Assembly (NCBI GenBank): GCA_942493075.1
Contig: OW818681.1
Span: 2,914,001-2,978,000, forward strand
DNA length: 64,000 nt
From: JBBQYD01 sp942493075
GTDB taxonomy: Bacteria > Verrucomicrobiota > Verrucomicrobiia > Limisphaerales > UBA8199
Direction of reading: 5' to 3'
Shown here: piece after piece, positions 1 through 8,098 of the stretch
How the letters are laid out: every line of letters starts with the position of its first letter
Numbering within the stretch: the stretch's first letter is position 1
The notes under the pieces: model-generated
The model's input: only the letters and a program-made list of their open reading frames with translations
Databases searched by the model: none
Told to the model about the DNA's origin: nothing
Translations under genes and position numbers: made by a program

Positions 1-1
1 G

Positions 2-898
2 AATCGCGGGCAATCGCGCCTGGATTGGACACAGGCGCGCGCGGCCGCTCGTGCGGCCTGGGATCGACTCGATCAAACGCGGTTGGAGGGCTATATCGGC
101 TATGATGTGGTTGATCGCGCCGATAGCAAGATAGGGACTCTTGAATGCCTTTGGTCGGATCAGACGGGAGATCCTACTTACATAGGAGTTAAGACAGGTT
201 GGCTGTTTGGGAAAACACACGTAGTTCCCGCGCATGCTGCCCATGTGAGCCAGCGAGAAAAACGCATCCGCCTGCCGTACGAGGAACAGCGGGTGAAAGA
301 TGCCCCAAGCTACGAGGCCAATGCCGAACTAACGCCGCAGATCCAGGACGAAGTGAACCGCTTCTACGGCATGGGAGTCAGCACGGGACAAACCGGCGCT
401 TCGCGAACCCAGCAAGCGACAACGAAAGAACGCGGAGCGACTCCTGAGCAGGCCACTATTCAGCTTTCGGAGGAGGAACTCAGGATCGGAAAACGGGAGG
501 TGGAAGCTGGTGGAGTCAGGCTGCGCAAAGTAGTTCGCTCTGAGATAGTCAATCAGCCTGTTGAACTCCAAAAGGAAGAACTGATCATCGAGCGAGTCCC
601 GGCTGATGAAGCCCATACAGGCCGGCAGCAGGCTTTCAACGAGCAGGAAGTTTATATCCCGCTTCGTCGCGAGGAGGCCGTGGTGCAGAAAGAAACCGTG
701 CTCAAGGAAGAGGTTCGTGCGCGAAAATCGACTGAAACTGAAAAGCAGGAAATTCGCGAACAGATCCGCACGGAAGATGTCGAAATAGAAGGGCAGGGAG
801 GCGCAAGAACACGCGATCCTCGCCAGGGCAGGGCAGCGGCTGATATCCGGGAGACGGCAGATCAGCCACGCAGCCAGCGATTGAGAGACAAAGAATAA
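2..898 (+). CDS. PRC-barrel / DUF2382 (YsnF-type) stress protein, 5'-partial
   Basis: The reading frame is open from the first bases of the window and has no ATG before the conserved part, so the gene very likely begins upstream. The edge-proximal residues (ARAAARAAWDRLDQ) resemble the linker found before the PRC barrel in related proteins; a TTG at 83 is the only nearby alternative start. The first ~80 residues after it (YIGYDVVDRADSKIGTLE, then WLFGKTHVVP) form a PRC-barrel. The second half (LSEEELRIGKREVEAGGVRL ... PVELQKEELIIERVP) is the DUF2382 domain, with its charged repeated strands. The tail is rich in Arg, Glu and Gln. Proteins of this type occur in general stress regulons, but the molecular role is unknown. 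It ends just before a strong terminator. Confidence 0.85.
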   Translation, partial: NRGQSRLDWTQARAAARAAWDRLDQTRLEGYIGYDVVDRADSKIGTLECLWSDQTGDPTYIGVKTGWLFGKTHVVPAHAAHVSQREKRIRLPYEEQRVKDAPSYEANAELTPQIQDEVNRFYGMGVSTGQTGASRTQQATTKERGATPEQATIQLSEEELRIGKREVEAGGVRLRKVVRSEIVNQPVELQKEELIIERVPADEAHTGRQQAFNEQEVYIPLRREEAVVQKETVLKEEVRARKSTETEKQEIREQIRTEDVEIEGQGGARTRDPRQGRAAADIRETADQPRSQRLRDKE

Positions 899-921
899 AT
901 CGAAGCCAAGGAATGGGGAAC

Positions 922-951
922 ATGGGGCGGCGGTGCAAACCGCCGCCCCAT
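922..951 (+). terminator. Rho-independent terminator, 13-bp perfect stem with GCAA tetraloop
   Basis: The arms at 922-934 and 939-951 are perfectly complementary (ATGGGGCGGCGGT and its complement) around a GCAA loop, which is of the stable GNRA type. TTTGTTTC follows. It lies 24 bases after the PRC-barrel gene stop and 6 bases before the stop of the convergent SDR gene, so it probably serves both. Confidence 0.85.
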
Positions 952-957
952 TTGTTT

Positions 958-2553
958 CTACCAATCTGTGACTTGATAATCTTTAAGGAACTTCCCCCAG
1001 ATGTGTTCGCCAGTGTTAATGCCCGCAATGATCGGGTCCACAATTCGCGCAGCACCGTCCACGATGTCCAGGGGAGGATGAAAATGATGGTCGCGAACTT
1101 TTCTGGCAGCCACATGCAACGGGTCCTCATCCGTCACCCAGCCAGTGTCCACGCTGTTCATGTGGATGCCATCGGCATGGTAATCCGCGGCCGAGGTGCG
1201 CGTCATCATGTTCAACGCCGCCTTCGCCATGTTGGTGTGCGGATGTCGCGTGGTTTTGAACTTTCGATAAAATTGCCCCTCGACTGCCGAGACATTCACA
1301 ATGTGTTTGTCGTGGTCAGGTGTCTGAAGCATGAGCGGCTTGAGTCTGGCGTTCAGGACAAACGGGGCTACTGCGTTGATCAAATGGACTTCGAGCAATT
1401 CGACTGAAGGCACCTCGGCCAGCATCATGCGCCAGGAGTTGCGGTCACGCAGGTCCACCTGTTGCAGGTCTTGATCGAGCTTGCCCTCGGGAAAAAGGTC
1501 TTTTTGTGCGAGCAATTCTTCAGGCAGCAATGGCACCTGTGAAAGCGCTGCGGCGTGTGTGATTCCCGCACTTGAAAGTTTATGATTCTGCCCCTGCAGT
1601 GCCGTCGATGCCGATGCTTCCGGCAACATGTGGTACCCGCGTAATCCTTCGTAATCGCCGAGCAAACTCTGGGCCTCTTTCGGCAGCGACTTTAGAGAGC
1701 CGGTTTCCTGCTCCATCATATGACTGTAGAAGTCTGGAGGACGACGTACCGTCTGACAGGCGTTATTGATGATGAAATCCAGGCGCGTCCGGGTCTTGAA
1801 CAGATGCTGGCAAAACGCTTCAACACTTGGTGTGTGGCGCAGGTCCAGACCAAAGATTTCGAGCCGATCCGCCCATTGTGCAAAATCAGGCTCCTTCGAA
1901 TAACGCAGGGCAGAATCCCGTGGAAACCTGGTCGTCACGATCAGGTGAGCACCGGCCCGGAGCAGCTTGATCCCGGCCTGGTAGCCGATCTTCACGCGTC
2001 CACCGGTTAAGAGTGCAACACGTCCGCGCAGATCGGCCAACTCGGTGCGCTTGCGATAGTTCAATTCCGCGCAAGCAGGGCAGAGCTGATCGTAAAAGTG
2101 ATGGATCTGGGAATAATCCTTTTTGCAAATGTAACAATTCTGAGCCTCCTGGACCTCTCCAAGAACGGGGCCTGGTTTAGAGGCATCCCCGGCATCCTTG
2201 ATCGGCAGGAGATAGTTGGGAGTAGTGAAAACCGGCTGACGGCGGAGAGCACGAATCCCCGTCTGCTGCAGAACGGTTTGGTCTTTCTGCACCTTCTCCT
2301 CGCGCCGCTGACGTGATCTCGCTTTGACGAGACGCCGGCGCTGGGCGGGATCGGGGCAATAGATGTTACCGGCGGCCTGGAGCAGGCGCATGCGTTCCTC
2401 TACCGGCACATTGGCAAGTAGTGTGCGATCGTTGACCAGCTTTTCCAGCAATGCAGTTGCGTGTTTAACCTGGTCTGCCACGGACTGGTGTCCATTAGGC
2501 TGAATGGGCTGCAACTGACCGTCGGCCTGACCCTGATGCTCTTGATTCGTCAT
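958..2553 (-). CDS. Large SDR-family oxidoreductase with N-terminal Cys4 zinc-ribbon-like segment
   Basis: This 531-residue protein has a ~135-residue N-terminal extension. A Cys4 element follows (CYIC at 140-143 and CPAC at 158-161). A short-chain dehydrogenase/reductase domain runs from about residue 175 to the end, with a cofactor-binding glycine motif TGGRVKIG near 183-190 and an IINNA motif. The usual YxxxK catalytic pair is not seen: the aligned block reads HTNMAKAALNM, so Thr replaces the Tyr while Lys is kept. The ATG at 2553 (MTNQEHQG) was chosen because the longer frame to 2718 would run into the tRNA gene. Bacterial proteins of this architecture are usually annotated only as SDR oxidoreductases and the substrate is unknown. 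The gene stands alone and converges on the PRC-barrel gene. Confidence 0.85.
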   Translation of the reverse strand: MTNQEHQGQADGQLQPIQPNGHQSVADQVKHATALLEKLVNDRTLLANVPVEERMRLLQAAGNIYCPDPAQRRRLVKARSRQRREEKVQKDQTVLQQTGIRALRRQPVFTTPNYLLPIKDAGDASKPGPVLGEVQEAQNCYICKKDYSQIHHFYDQLCPACAELNYRKRTELADLRGRVALLTGGRVKIGYQAGIKLLRAGAHLIVTTRFPRDSALRYSKEPDFAQWADRLEIFGLDLRHTPSVEAFCQHLFKTRTRLDFIINNACQTVRRPPDFYSHMMEQETGSLKSLPKEAQSLLGDYEGLRGYHMLPEASASTALQGQNHKLSSAGITHAAALSQVPLLPEELLAQKDLFPEGKLDQDLQQVDLRDRNSWRMMLAEVPSVELLEVHLINAVAPFVLNARLKPLMLQTPDHDKHIVNVSAVEGQFYRKFKTTRHPHTNMAKAALNMMTRTSAADYHADGIHMNSVDTGWVTDEDPLHVAARKVRDHHFHPPLDIVDGAARIVDPIIAGINTGEHIWGKFLKDYQVTDW

Positions 2554-2703
2554 GAATAAACCTGAACCGTGGCGCCGCCATTTGGGCCGGTCGCAGCACG
2601 GAAGCCTAGTATGCCAGAATTGGATGCAGACAAAACCAAAATTCCGCTTGCTTTGAATCTTGTCCACTTGTAGCTTGGCTCGCCTTTCAAAACAGGCTTT
2701 AGT

Positions 2704-2780
<77 letters not shown>

Positions 2781-3339
2781 CTTTTCCCTGCGTATATGCC
2801 TTCCTATCAAGCTCGGCTAAACCGTTCCGAGTCGTACCCCGATCGTGCGAAAACATAAGTGCGTTCAGTCTTGAGTGAGGAGTGCCGTAATCCCACAGTA
2901 AACGCGTTGGGTTCGAAATTCTAATGATCAGAACTACTAATAATAAGATAAAGAAAGCGAACAGCGAGAAGGGGGTATGGTTAAAAGTAGGTGAGGGAAT
3001 GCTGAGTTCTGTCCGGTGTCGGACAGGTAACCGAGCTCGTGTTCTTCGAAGCCCATGAAAAGGGGCGACCGCGAATAGCCCGGCACGGGAGTGCTGGGAT
3101 TCGCGCGCCATTTAGATCCATCAAGTCCCGGCAGGGCCGACCGATTCGGAGGTTTTTACCTTAGTCAGGGCTAAAGGCCTTTGTTGGCTCTCTGGTGTGT
3201 CTTTGCAGAAACACAACATCCCGTTTGACGACCGTTATCTTCTGAGTGGTGCATAGTCGGCCGCCCCTGCGGGCCCTGCGGGGCTTCTACGACTCATTTC
3301 GACCGTTATTCCCAGCACTGCCGTGCTGAGCTACCTGCG
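2781..3339. other. Gene-free stretch downstream of tRNA-Arg
   Basis: No convincing gene is seen. The part at 2900-3000 is clearly richer in A and T than the surroundings. From about 3030 the text becomes repeat-like: AGTGCTGGGAT near 3090 is mirrored by TCCCAGCACT near 3310, and GACGACCGTTAT and TCGACCGTTAT recur about 80 bases apart. An antisense frame across the tRNA gives the well-known false peptide ending HPSGVEPETF. Confidence 0.4.
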
Positions 3340-3588
3340 GACGCCCACTTCCTGGCCTATGGGTTTTTGGAGGATTACCAGACCTTGTTTGCACGTCAGG
3401 GCGTAGCGATTCCCGAGGGTTGGCGAGTAAGCAAGTTCAGGAAGAAGGGGTGGCTTGGAACCGGCACGATGCTCCTGACGACGGGTATCCGCGACATTGA
3501 TCGGACTGCGGAGTTCATTGACCGGGTATTTCCGGCCCTCTATGGTGAGCCGCAGGATTACAAACTGAGCGGTTTTTATCAATCGTGA
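3340..3588 (+). pseudogene. Short coding-like fragment, possible 3' remnant of a lost gene
   Basis: A frame of about 80 residues (DAHFLAYGFLEDYQTLF through LSGFYQS) has plausible protein composition, but the only start inside it is a TTG at 3367. The coding-like reading extends upstream of that codon into repeat-like DNA, which suggests a truncated gene. I do not recognise the family. It sits in the accessory region after tRNA-Arg. It could also be a chance frame. Confidence 0.3.
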
Positions 3589-3708
3589 ATAGCATAAAGA
3601 GAGCTTGGGTGCTTGGGTGTTGCCGGCGCCACTTTGCGCGCTTTTCCGAGTTAGGATTGGGTGTGGCTAAACTCGGTCTTTAACCCACTGCAATAACTCA
3701 CCAGCCAC

Positions 3709-4647
3709 ATGCAGATCATCATCATCGCGAGTGCAGTCTGGTTGGCCTTTTTAGCGACGTGCGGGGCTGCAACACCACTATTGCCTGGGACCGAGCAGGA
3801 GGTCATCAAAGCGTTTCTTGGGGACGAGAACACTATTCATGGCGCCTCCGGCGTGGCTATTTTCGGTGTTGCTTCCGCGAGCAATCTGGACTTGAAGGCC
3901 TCCTACGAACGCGCACTCAAAGGGTTGCTTCTGGCGGGCATGGACCGGGGGCCAAGCTTTCGCGAGGCGGTAGAGGACGCCCTAAACAAGAGCCAGACAG
4001 CAGCCCGGGTGGCGGCCTTTACAAACGCCACACGACAAGTGCACGTAGTTCCAGAGAGTCAATTCGAAGACCTGTTTTCGGATAACGACGCGAGTGTCGA
4101 TACCTGGTTGCGCTTCTATGAGGAGTTCCCGAACTGCGGCGGGTTCGTGGTCGCATCCCGTGTGGGATTCGATCGGAATGCCAACCTGGCGGTTCTCTTT
4201 TATAATCTGAAAGCCCCATCGGCGCCCGGCGCTACACGGTTGGAAGTTCTTAGGCGCACAGGAGGAGGTTGGCGAATATCCGATACTGCCATGGCGACGA
4301 GGCCCCGAGGAACGAACTTGTTGGCCCTGACATGCCAGCTTCGTTTTGTCGTTGCTGCCTCACCAGGGACCGACTTGAGAGCTCTCAGATTAGTTGTGGC
4401 TGAGAACTTGGGCACGAACCTGGTTTGTTCTGTTCCCTCGTCATTTAGGCTTTCAAGTTCTTCACCGGGTTGGGATTCCGTTGGGTGGGTCCTCCAAATT
4501 GAAGAGCCTTCTGAGTTTGTCGGTCAGTTGTTGACCGCCGTGCAGGCCGGCCACCCACCTGCTGATATTTTCCGATTCGGGCGGTTTTACGAAGTCAGGG
4601 TCCCAGAGGATCTGATCGGAGACCTCAGCTTTCGTTTGCGATTCTAA
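3709..4647 (+). CDS. Hypothetical secreted protein, 312 aa
   Basis: The N-terminus (MQIIIIASAVWLAFLATCGAA) is a typical signal peptide, so the product is probably exported. The mature part has no motif I recognise; it contains several hydrophobic strands (GGFVVASRVGF, LRFVVAA, LRLVVAENLG) suggesting a beta-rich fold. No good ribosome-binding site precedes the ATG, which is common in this window. The stop codon is followed after three bases by the ATG of a truncated DUF6924 gene in the same frame. Whether it is a living gene is uncertain, since it lies among fragments. Confidence 0.55.
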   Translation: MQIIIIASAVWLAFLATCGAATPLLPGTEQEVIKAFLGDENTIHGASGVAIFGVASASNLDLKASYERALKGLLLAGMDRGPSFREAVEDALNKSQTAARVAAFTNATRQVHVVPESQFEDLFSDNDASVDTWLRFYEEFPNCGGFVVASRVGFDRNANLAVLFYNLKAPSAPGATRLEVLRRTGGGWRISDTAMATRPRGTNLLALTCQLRFVVAASPGTDLRALRLVVAENLGTNLVCSVPSSFRLSSSSPGWDSVGWVLQIEEPSEFVGQLLTAVQAGHPPADIFRFGRFYEVRVPEDLIGDLSFRLRF

Positions 4648-4650
4648 TTT

Positions 4651-4878
4651 ATGAATCCTCACACTTTTATCGTGATTGCGGACAGTGCAGCGGTTTCACA
4701 ACCAGACTATCCATTACTCGTTGTCGATTTGTCGGAGGATCGTAACCGCCCGTTCCGTGCTGTTGCCACGCAGATTGCTTCGATAGAGAATAATCTCTCG
4801 ATTGGCAACATGGGTTTTGAGGAGTTTGCGGGATGTGTGGACAAGTCCGGAGTGTTTCGTGGAATGCCAGGGATGTGA
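4651..4878 (+). pseudogene. Truncated DUF6924 protein (C-terminal half only)
   Basis: The 75-residue product matches, from memory, the second half of DUF6924 proteins: HTFIVIAD, YPLLVVDLSED, then ENNLSIGNMGFEEFAG and DKSGVFRGM. Family members are normally about 140 residues and begin with an RTDFSDD-type segment, which is absent here and cannot be found just upstream. The fragment directly follows the 312-residue gene, with three bases between stop and ATG, in the same frame. It is either a remnant or a shortened gene. Confidence 0.5.
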
Positions 4879-4886
4879 GCTCATCT

Positions 4887-5040
4887 GACAGACCTGGTCG
4901 TCTCGCAGTCATTGTCAGTTCCGAGTTTTCTTGCTTCGCTGCCTTGGCCCCCCTTCGTGTTCGTAATGTCTAGATGTTTCTTTTGAGGCCTTCTCCTGTG
5001 TTCCCTCGGTTCCCCTCCTGTTCAATCTTCTTCCGCTGTT
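4887..5040. repeat. Dispersed repeat B, copy 1
   Basis: This stretch aligns through its whole length with 6008-6160. Shared blocks include GACAGACCTGGTCG at the left end, TGCCTTGGCCCCCCTTC in the middle and CTCGGTTCCCCTCCTGTTCA near the right end, with small differences between them. It lies immediately left of the toxin-antitoxin genes. The strand is arbitrary. Confidence 0.75.
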
Positions 5041-5051
5041 CCTGAATCTAT

Positions 5052-5402
5052 TCAGGTTTGTTGACTTGGGTTCGAGACGATGCTGGCCAATCGAGCTGGC
5101 AGATCTTGAGCTGTATGCTCCAGCGTGATAATCGTGAGCGTCTGGTTAGTCCATCGATAAAAAACAGCAAAGACCGAAAAGCCTGGCACGGGTGCGCGGA
5201 GGATATCCGCCAGTTCGGGGGCCTCAAATCCGGCAAGATGGCCACGCTGAGGGTTCTCCAACAACTCAGCGACTAACTTCTGGGATGCCCGTACAAATTT
5301 GACAGCCACTTGAGGGCGTCCGTCCTTGATCCCTATCCTGTCCCGGTAGTGGCGGATTCTCCGGTAGAACGCGGGGTGAACCTGAAGCTTATTAACGCCC
5401 AT
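5052..5402 (-). CDS. Toxin of ParE/RelE type
   Basis: The 116-residue product has the compact ParE/RelE layout. It runs from VHPAFYRRIRHYRDRIG through a central helix (KFVRASQKLVAELLENPQRG), a strand with a hydrophobic core (FSVFAVFYRW) and a C-terminal LTIITLEHTAQDLPARL. Toxins of this family act as ribosome-dependent mRNA nucleases or gyrase poisons; which applies here cannot be told. The ATG at 5402 was preferred over a TTG six bases earlier. The start overlaps the antitoxin gene by 11 bases, a normal arrangement for a coupled module. Confidence 0.75.
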   Translation of the reverse strand: MGVNKLQVHPAFYRRIRHYRDRIGIKDGRPQVAVKFVRASQKLVAELLENPQRGHLAGFEAPELADILRAPVPGFSVFAVFYRWTNQTLTIITLEHTAQDLPARLASIVSNPSQQT

Positions 5403-5649
5403 TGGCAATAGCAGCCATAGATTTGCCGAACTGCTTGCGGGTTGTCACTTCCGCTGGTTCGGCCAGCGCTTCCCGGATACGCTCCTCGAGCCAGAGCGGG
5501 GGAGGTCGAAAACGGGCCGCAAACTGCGGCAAACCGATGCGCAATGCCTGTCGAATCACATCAGCCTTGCACAACTCCGCGACCTGCATGCCTTCAGCGA
5601 TCTGAGTGTCCAGGTCGTCGCTGATCTCCATTTTGGGCAACGTCTTCAC
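5392..5649 (-). CDS. Antitoxin of the module (ribbon-helix-helix-like)
   Basis: This small 85-residue protein lies directly upstream of the toxin and overlaps it. The N-terminal half (MEISDDLDTQIAEGMQVAEL then KADVIRQALRIGL) has the spacing of a short strand and two helices expected of a ribbon-helix-helix DNA-binding domain. The C-terminal half (LEERIREALAEP) would wrap the toxin. The frame begins with GTG at 5649, but the promoter is so close that a GTG start would be almost leaderless; the ATG at 5631 is a realistic alternative. It probably represses its own promoter through the palindrome just upstream. Confidence 0.7.
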   Translation of the reverse strand: MKTLPKMEISDDLDTQIAEGMQVAELCKADVIRQALRIGLPQFAARFRPPPLWLEERIREALAEPAEVTTRKQFGKSMAAIANGR

Positions 5650-5656
5650 TAAAGCT

Positions 5657-5684
5657 ATTTTAACGTCATTTTGACGTTATGCAA
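5657..5684 (-). promoter_or_regulatory. Toxin-antitoxin promoter with operator palindrome in the spacer
   Basis: Read on the minus strand there is TTGCAT, a 16-base spacer and TAAAAT, a good sigma-70 promoter. The spacer region contains a perfect 8-bp inverted repeat with a 3-base centre, TAACGTCA TTT TGACGTTA on the plus strand (5661-5679), overlapping both promoter boxes. An antitoxin dimer bound there would block RNA polymerase, the usual autoregulation of such modules. Confidence 0.7.
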
Positions 5685-5750
5685 GAGCATCCAATCAACG
5701 ACTCACGCGGGCCTGAAGGGGTCTCAATTCGGGAGAAGCCCAGACCAATA

Positions 5751-6160
5751 TGAGCCAACCGAGGTAACGGGGAACAGGGAGCAGAGCCCAAACCGATTGT
5801 GTCGCCTGCGTCTTGGACTGCCGTAGTCCTCTACAGCTTTCAGAGGGTGGACAGCAAACGCTCAATTCACAAACTCTTGTAATTCCACCTGCACCCAGGG
5901 ACAAAGCGGCGCTTCACGCCGCACCAAAAACGCGGAGCGCATTCGGATAACAATGAGCGCACCATGCATCTTCCTGGTTCGGTCTAGCGATTTCTCAAGA
6001 TGCCGACGACAGACCTGGTCGGCTGACAGTCCCTGTCGGTTTTGAGTTTCATGGCCTTCGTTGCCTTGGCCCCCCTTCTGTTCGAAATGACTTGCTGTTC
6101 CTTTTGAGGCTTTCTCCTCTGTTTCCTCGGTTCCCCCTCCTGTTCAGTCCTCTTGATTGG
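5751..6160. repeat. Dispersed repeat A copy 1 (5751-6020) joined to repeat B copy 2 (6008-6160)
   Basis: Repeat A is recognised by TGAGCCAACCGAGG at its left end, GTAGTCCTCTACAGCTTTCAG in the middle and GGTCTAGCGATTTCTCAAG near its right end; other copies lie at 7660-7895 and 10520-10815. Here the right end runs straight into repeat B through the shared GACAGACCTGGTCG. The whole element fills the gap between the toxin-antitoxin promoter and the next gene. Read in reverse, repeat A encodes a false peptide beginning MSLGAGGIT in more than one copy. Confidence 0.8.
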
Positions 6161-6161
6161 T

Positions 6162-7394
6162 TCATATCGCTCTAGCGTTGTTCAGAGGCGTGATCTCTCG
6201 GCCCGAGTGATCGGTCACTTTGCGTGTCGCCTCATCATAATGGCAAGTGGTCTTGCGCTGATCGGAGATTTCAGCCAATGACAGCACCACCTGGGCACGA
6301 ATGGCGAGTTCAATGTCAGCGTTTGGCCGTTTTCCCGACCGAATGCAATCAAACCAGTTCTTTTCGTGCTCACGAACGTCTTGCGCAGGAAGCCTCATGA
6401 CGCTCTCTGGATCCACCGTGTCCGCGAACTCCTTCTCAGGCAAGAGATCAACCCGATCGCCACTGCTGTCGATAGACAGAGTAGCCTTATGCCCATAGAG
6501 GGCTGGGCCGGGGCTCTTTGCGTTCAACCAACTACACGTAACGGTGAGAAGATAGCCTGCAGGGAACTCCGCCAGCAGTTGCACATGGGCAGGCACCTGT
6601 TGGCCCGTCGATTTTGGCCTGTAAGGATTCTCTGGGAGATGATGAGATGAAACACACGTAACGCGTTTGGGGAATTCCGGTCTTCCGGTCGCCAGCATAA
6701 GGGGATGCAATCGATGGGCCGCCGCGGTGGCGAGCAGCCCGGCTGAATATTCCTGATAAAGCCGCCATTGGTGGAAATGAATCGGATCGAAGGGCCGCTC
6801 CTGCATGGGGCCAAGCCATTTCTTCCAATCTACTGTGGCTGGGGTCGCCTCTTTTGTGACCAGTCCACAACCGTCGCAGCCTGGGCCACCGTTTCGGCAA
6901 TAATCAGCCTGTCCCCAAACAAGGGTGCCAATTCTACCAGCCTCGATCAGATCGGCACATTTGCGCCATCCCCCGGCCGAACAACTCTGCTCTCCGAGCT
7001 GAAAGACCTTTCGGCTGGCTTTGACCTTATCAAAAACCTCAAATGCCTCCCCCAAATAACGTGACAGGGGCGTCTCGCAAAAGACGTGTTTGCCCGCGTC
7101 CAGGGCATCGACAGAAATCTGTGCGTGGAGCGGATCGTGAGTGGCCACCAGAACAGCGTCGATATCCTTCCGCTCGAGCAAACGTCTGTAGTCGGTATAA
7201 ACGTCCGCTTCCTTGAGGTTGGCTGATTTCCGTGCCCGATTCCGGCGCATTTCGAACACATCGCATGCTGCGCCGATAGTGACGTTGTTCTCCTTCGAGT
7301 GTTGATGGATGCCCATCAGGTGGTTTTGCCCACAGCCGAAACCAATTCCCACAAACCCTAAAACTATTCGATCATTCGCGCCTACAACGCTCAT
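6162..7394 (-). CDS. Gfo/Idh/MocA family oxidoreductase
   Basis: The 410-residue protein has an N-terminal dinucleotide fold (VLGFVGIGFGCGQNH, then YRRLLERKDIDAVLVATHD at ~69-87) and the C-terminal beta-sheet domain of the family, ending with a WFDCIRSGKRPNADIELA block. Family members oxidise or reduce sugars and inositols with NAD(P). The conserved EKP motif reads ETP here (residues 107-109), so the usual lysine is missing. There is no signal peptide, unlike many Verrucomicrobial relatives that carry a Tat signal. The ATG at 7394 is clear. The gene has no close partner and is flanked by repeats A and B on its downstream side. Confidence 0.9.
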   Translation of the reverse strand: MSVVGANDRIVLGFVGIGFGCGQNHLMGIHQHSKENNVTIGAACDVFEMRRNRARKSANLKEADVYTDYRRLLERKDIDAVLVATHDPLHAQISVDALDAGKHVFCETPLSRYLGEAFEVFDKVKASRKVFQLGEQSCSAGGWRKCADLIEAGRIGTLVWGQADYCRNGGPGCDGCGLVTKEATPATVDWKKWLGPMQERPFDPIHFHQWRLYQEYSAGLLATAAAHRLHPLMLATGRPEFPKRVTCVSSHHLPENPYRPKSTGQQVPAHVQLLAEFPAGYLLTVTCSWLNAKSPGPALYGHKATLSIDSSGDRVDLLPEKEFADTVDPESVMRLPAQDVREHEKNWFDCIRSGKRPNADIELAIRAQVVLSLAEISDQRKTTCHYDEATRKVTDHSGREITPLNNARAI

Positions 7395-7521
7395 AGATAG
7401 ATAGTGATCAACCTGTCTGGGGTCTGTTGTTGAGGCCGTGGATCATTCTTGAGAATCCATTTTCTTTGCCAATGGTTTTTTGTCAAGTGTGAAGAAGAAA
7501 GAATCCAAAAGAAAAGACCGG

Positions 7522-7569
7522 CCTCGTTCATCGTGTTGGCGCTCCCTGGCGCCAACACGATGAACGAGG
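7522..7569. repeat. Perfect 21-bp inverted repeat (hairpin) with 6-base loop
   Basis: The arms at 7522-7542 and 7549-7569 are fully complementary, with the loop TCCCTG between. The arms start CCTCGTTCATCG and end GGCGC on the left. There is no T-run on either side, so an intrinsic terminator is unlikely. It lies 128 bases upstream of the Gfo/Idh/MocA start and about 90 bases before repeat A copy 2. Confidence 0.85.
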
Positions 7570-7659
7570 GTTGAATCTAGGGGGGCGGTGGTTACCAACA
7601 GTACGGATTTCGCTTCGGTTGGCATTCCTGCATCCGAGTTGCAGAACCCTGCTATGAAA

Positions 7660-7895
7660 CAGAGCCCTTCACTACGTCGCTTGCGTCTTGGACTGATGTA
7701 GTCCTCTACAGCTTTCAGAAGGGTGGACCAGCAAACGCTCGTAATTCCACCTGCACCAAGCGACAAACCGGCGCTTCACATGCGTTCACGCCGCACCACA
7801 ACGCGTAGCGCCTTCGGATAATGTGAGCGCACCATGCATCTTCCTGGTTAGGTCTAGCGATTTCTCAAGATGCTGACGGCAGACCTGGTCGCCGC
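7660..7895. repeat. Dispersed repeat A, copy 2
   Basis: It aligns with 5751-6020 from TTGCGTCTTGGACTG to GGCAGACCTGGTCG, with small deletions near the centre and one ~10-base insertion around CACATGCGTT. The left end (TGAGCCAACCGAGG) is missing, and repeat B does not follow. It occupies most of the gap between the Gfo/Idh/MocA gene and the 200-residue membrane protein; the rest of 7395-8098 holds only the hairpin. Confidence 0.8.
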
Positions 7896-8098
7896 TTTCT
7901 CTTTGGTCAAGTCCGTCCTTGAACATATCGCTTTCAGATTGTCGTGCCATTCGATTGCAGCAATTCCACCGGAACTGGAATCCGTCTGTCGCTAGCCCAA
8001 ATAATTGTTGCGTTACTAATTGCGTGTGGGATTCGAGTCTATTAACTTTGAACTGCGCCCCGTGAACATGGCTACACAATTTCTCATAAAAATTATTC

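Noticed and set aside
329..964. Long minus-strand frame opposite the PRC-barrel gene
   Set aside because: It is the antisense shadow of the real gene and includes the terminator.
5695..5904. Minus-strand frame starting MSLGAGGIT
   Set aside because: It lies in repeat A, and a frame with the same start occurs in copy 2 with a different continuation, so it is a by-product of the repeat.
7443..7766. Second minus-strand frame starting MSLGAGGIT
   Set aside because: Same cause: it starts inside repeat A copy 2 and crosses the 21-bp hairpin.
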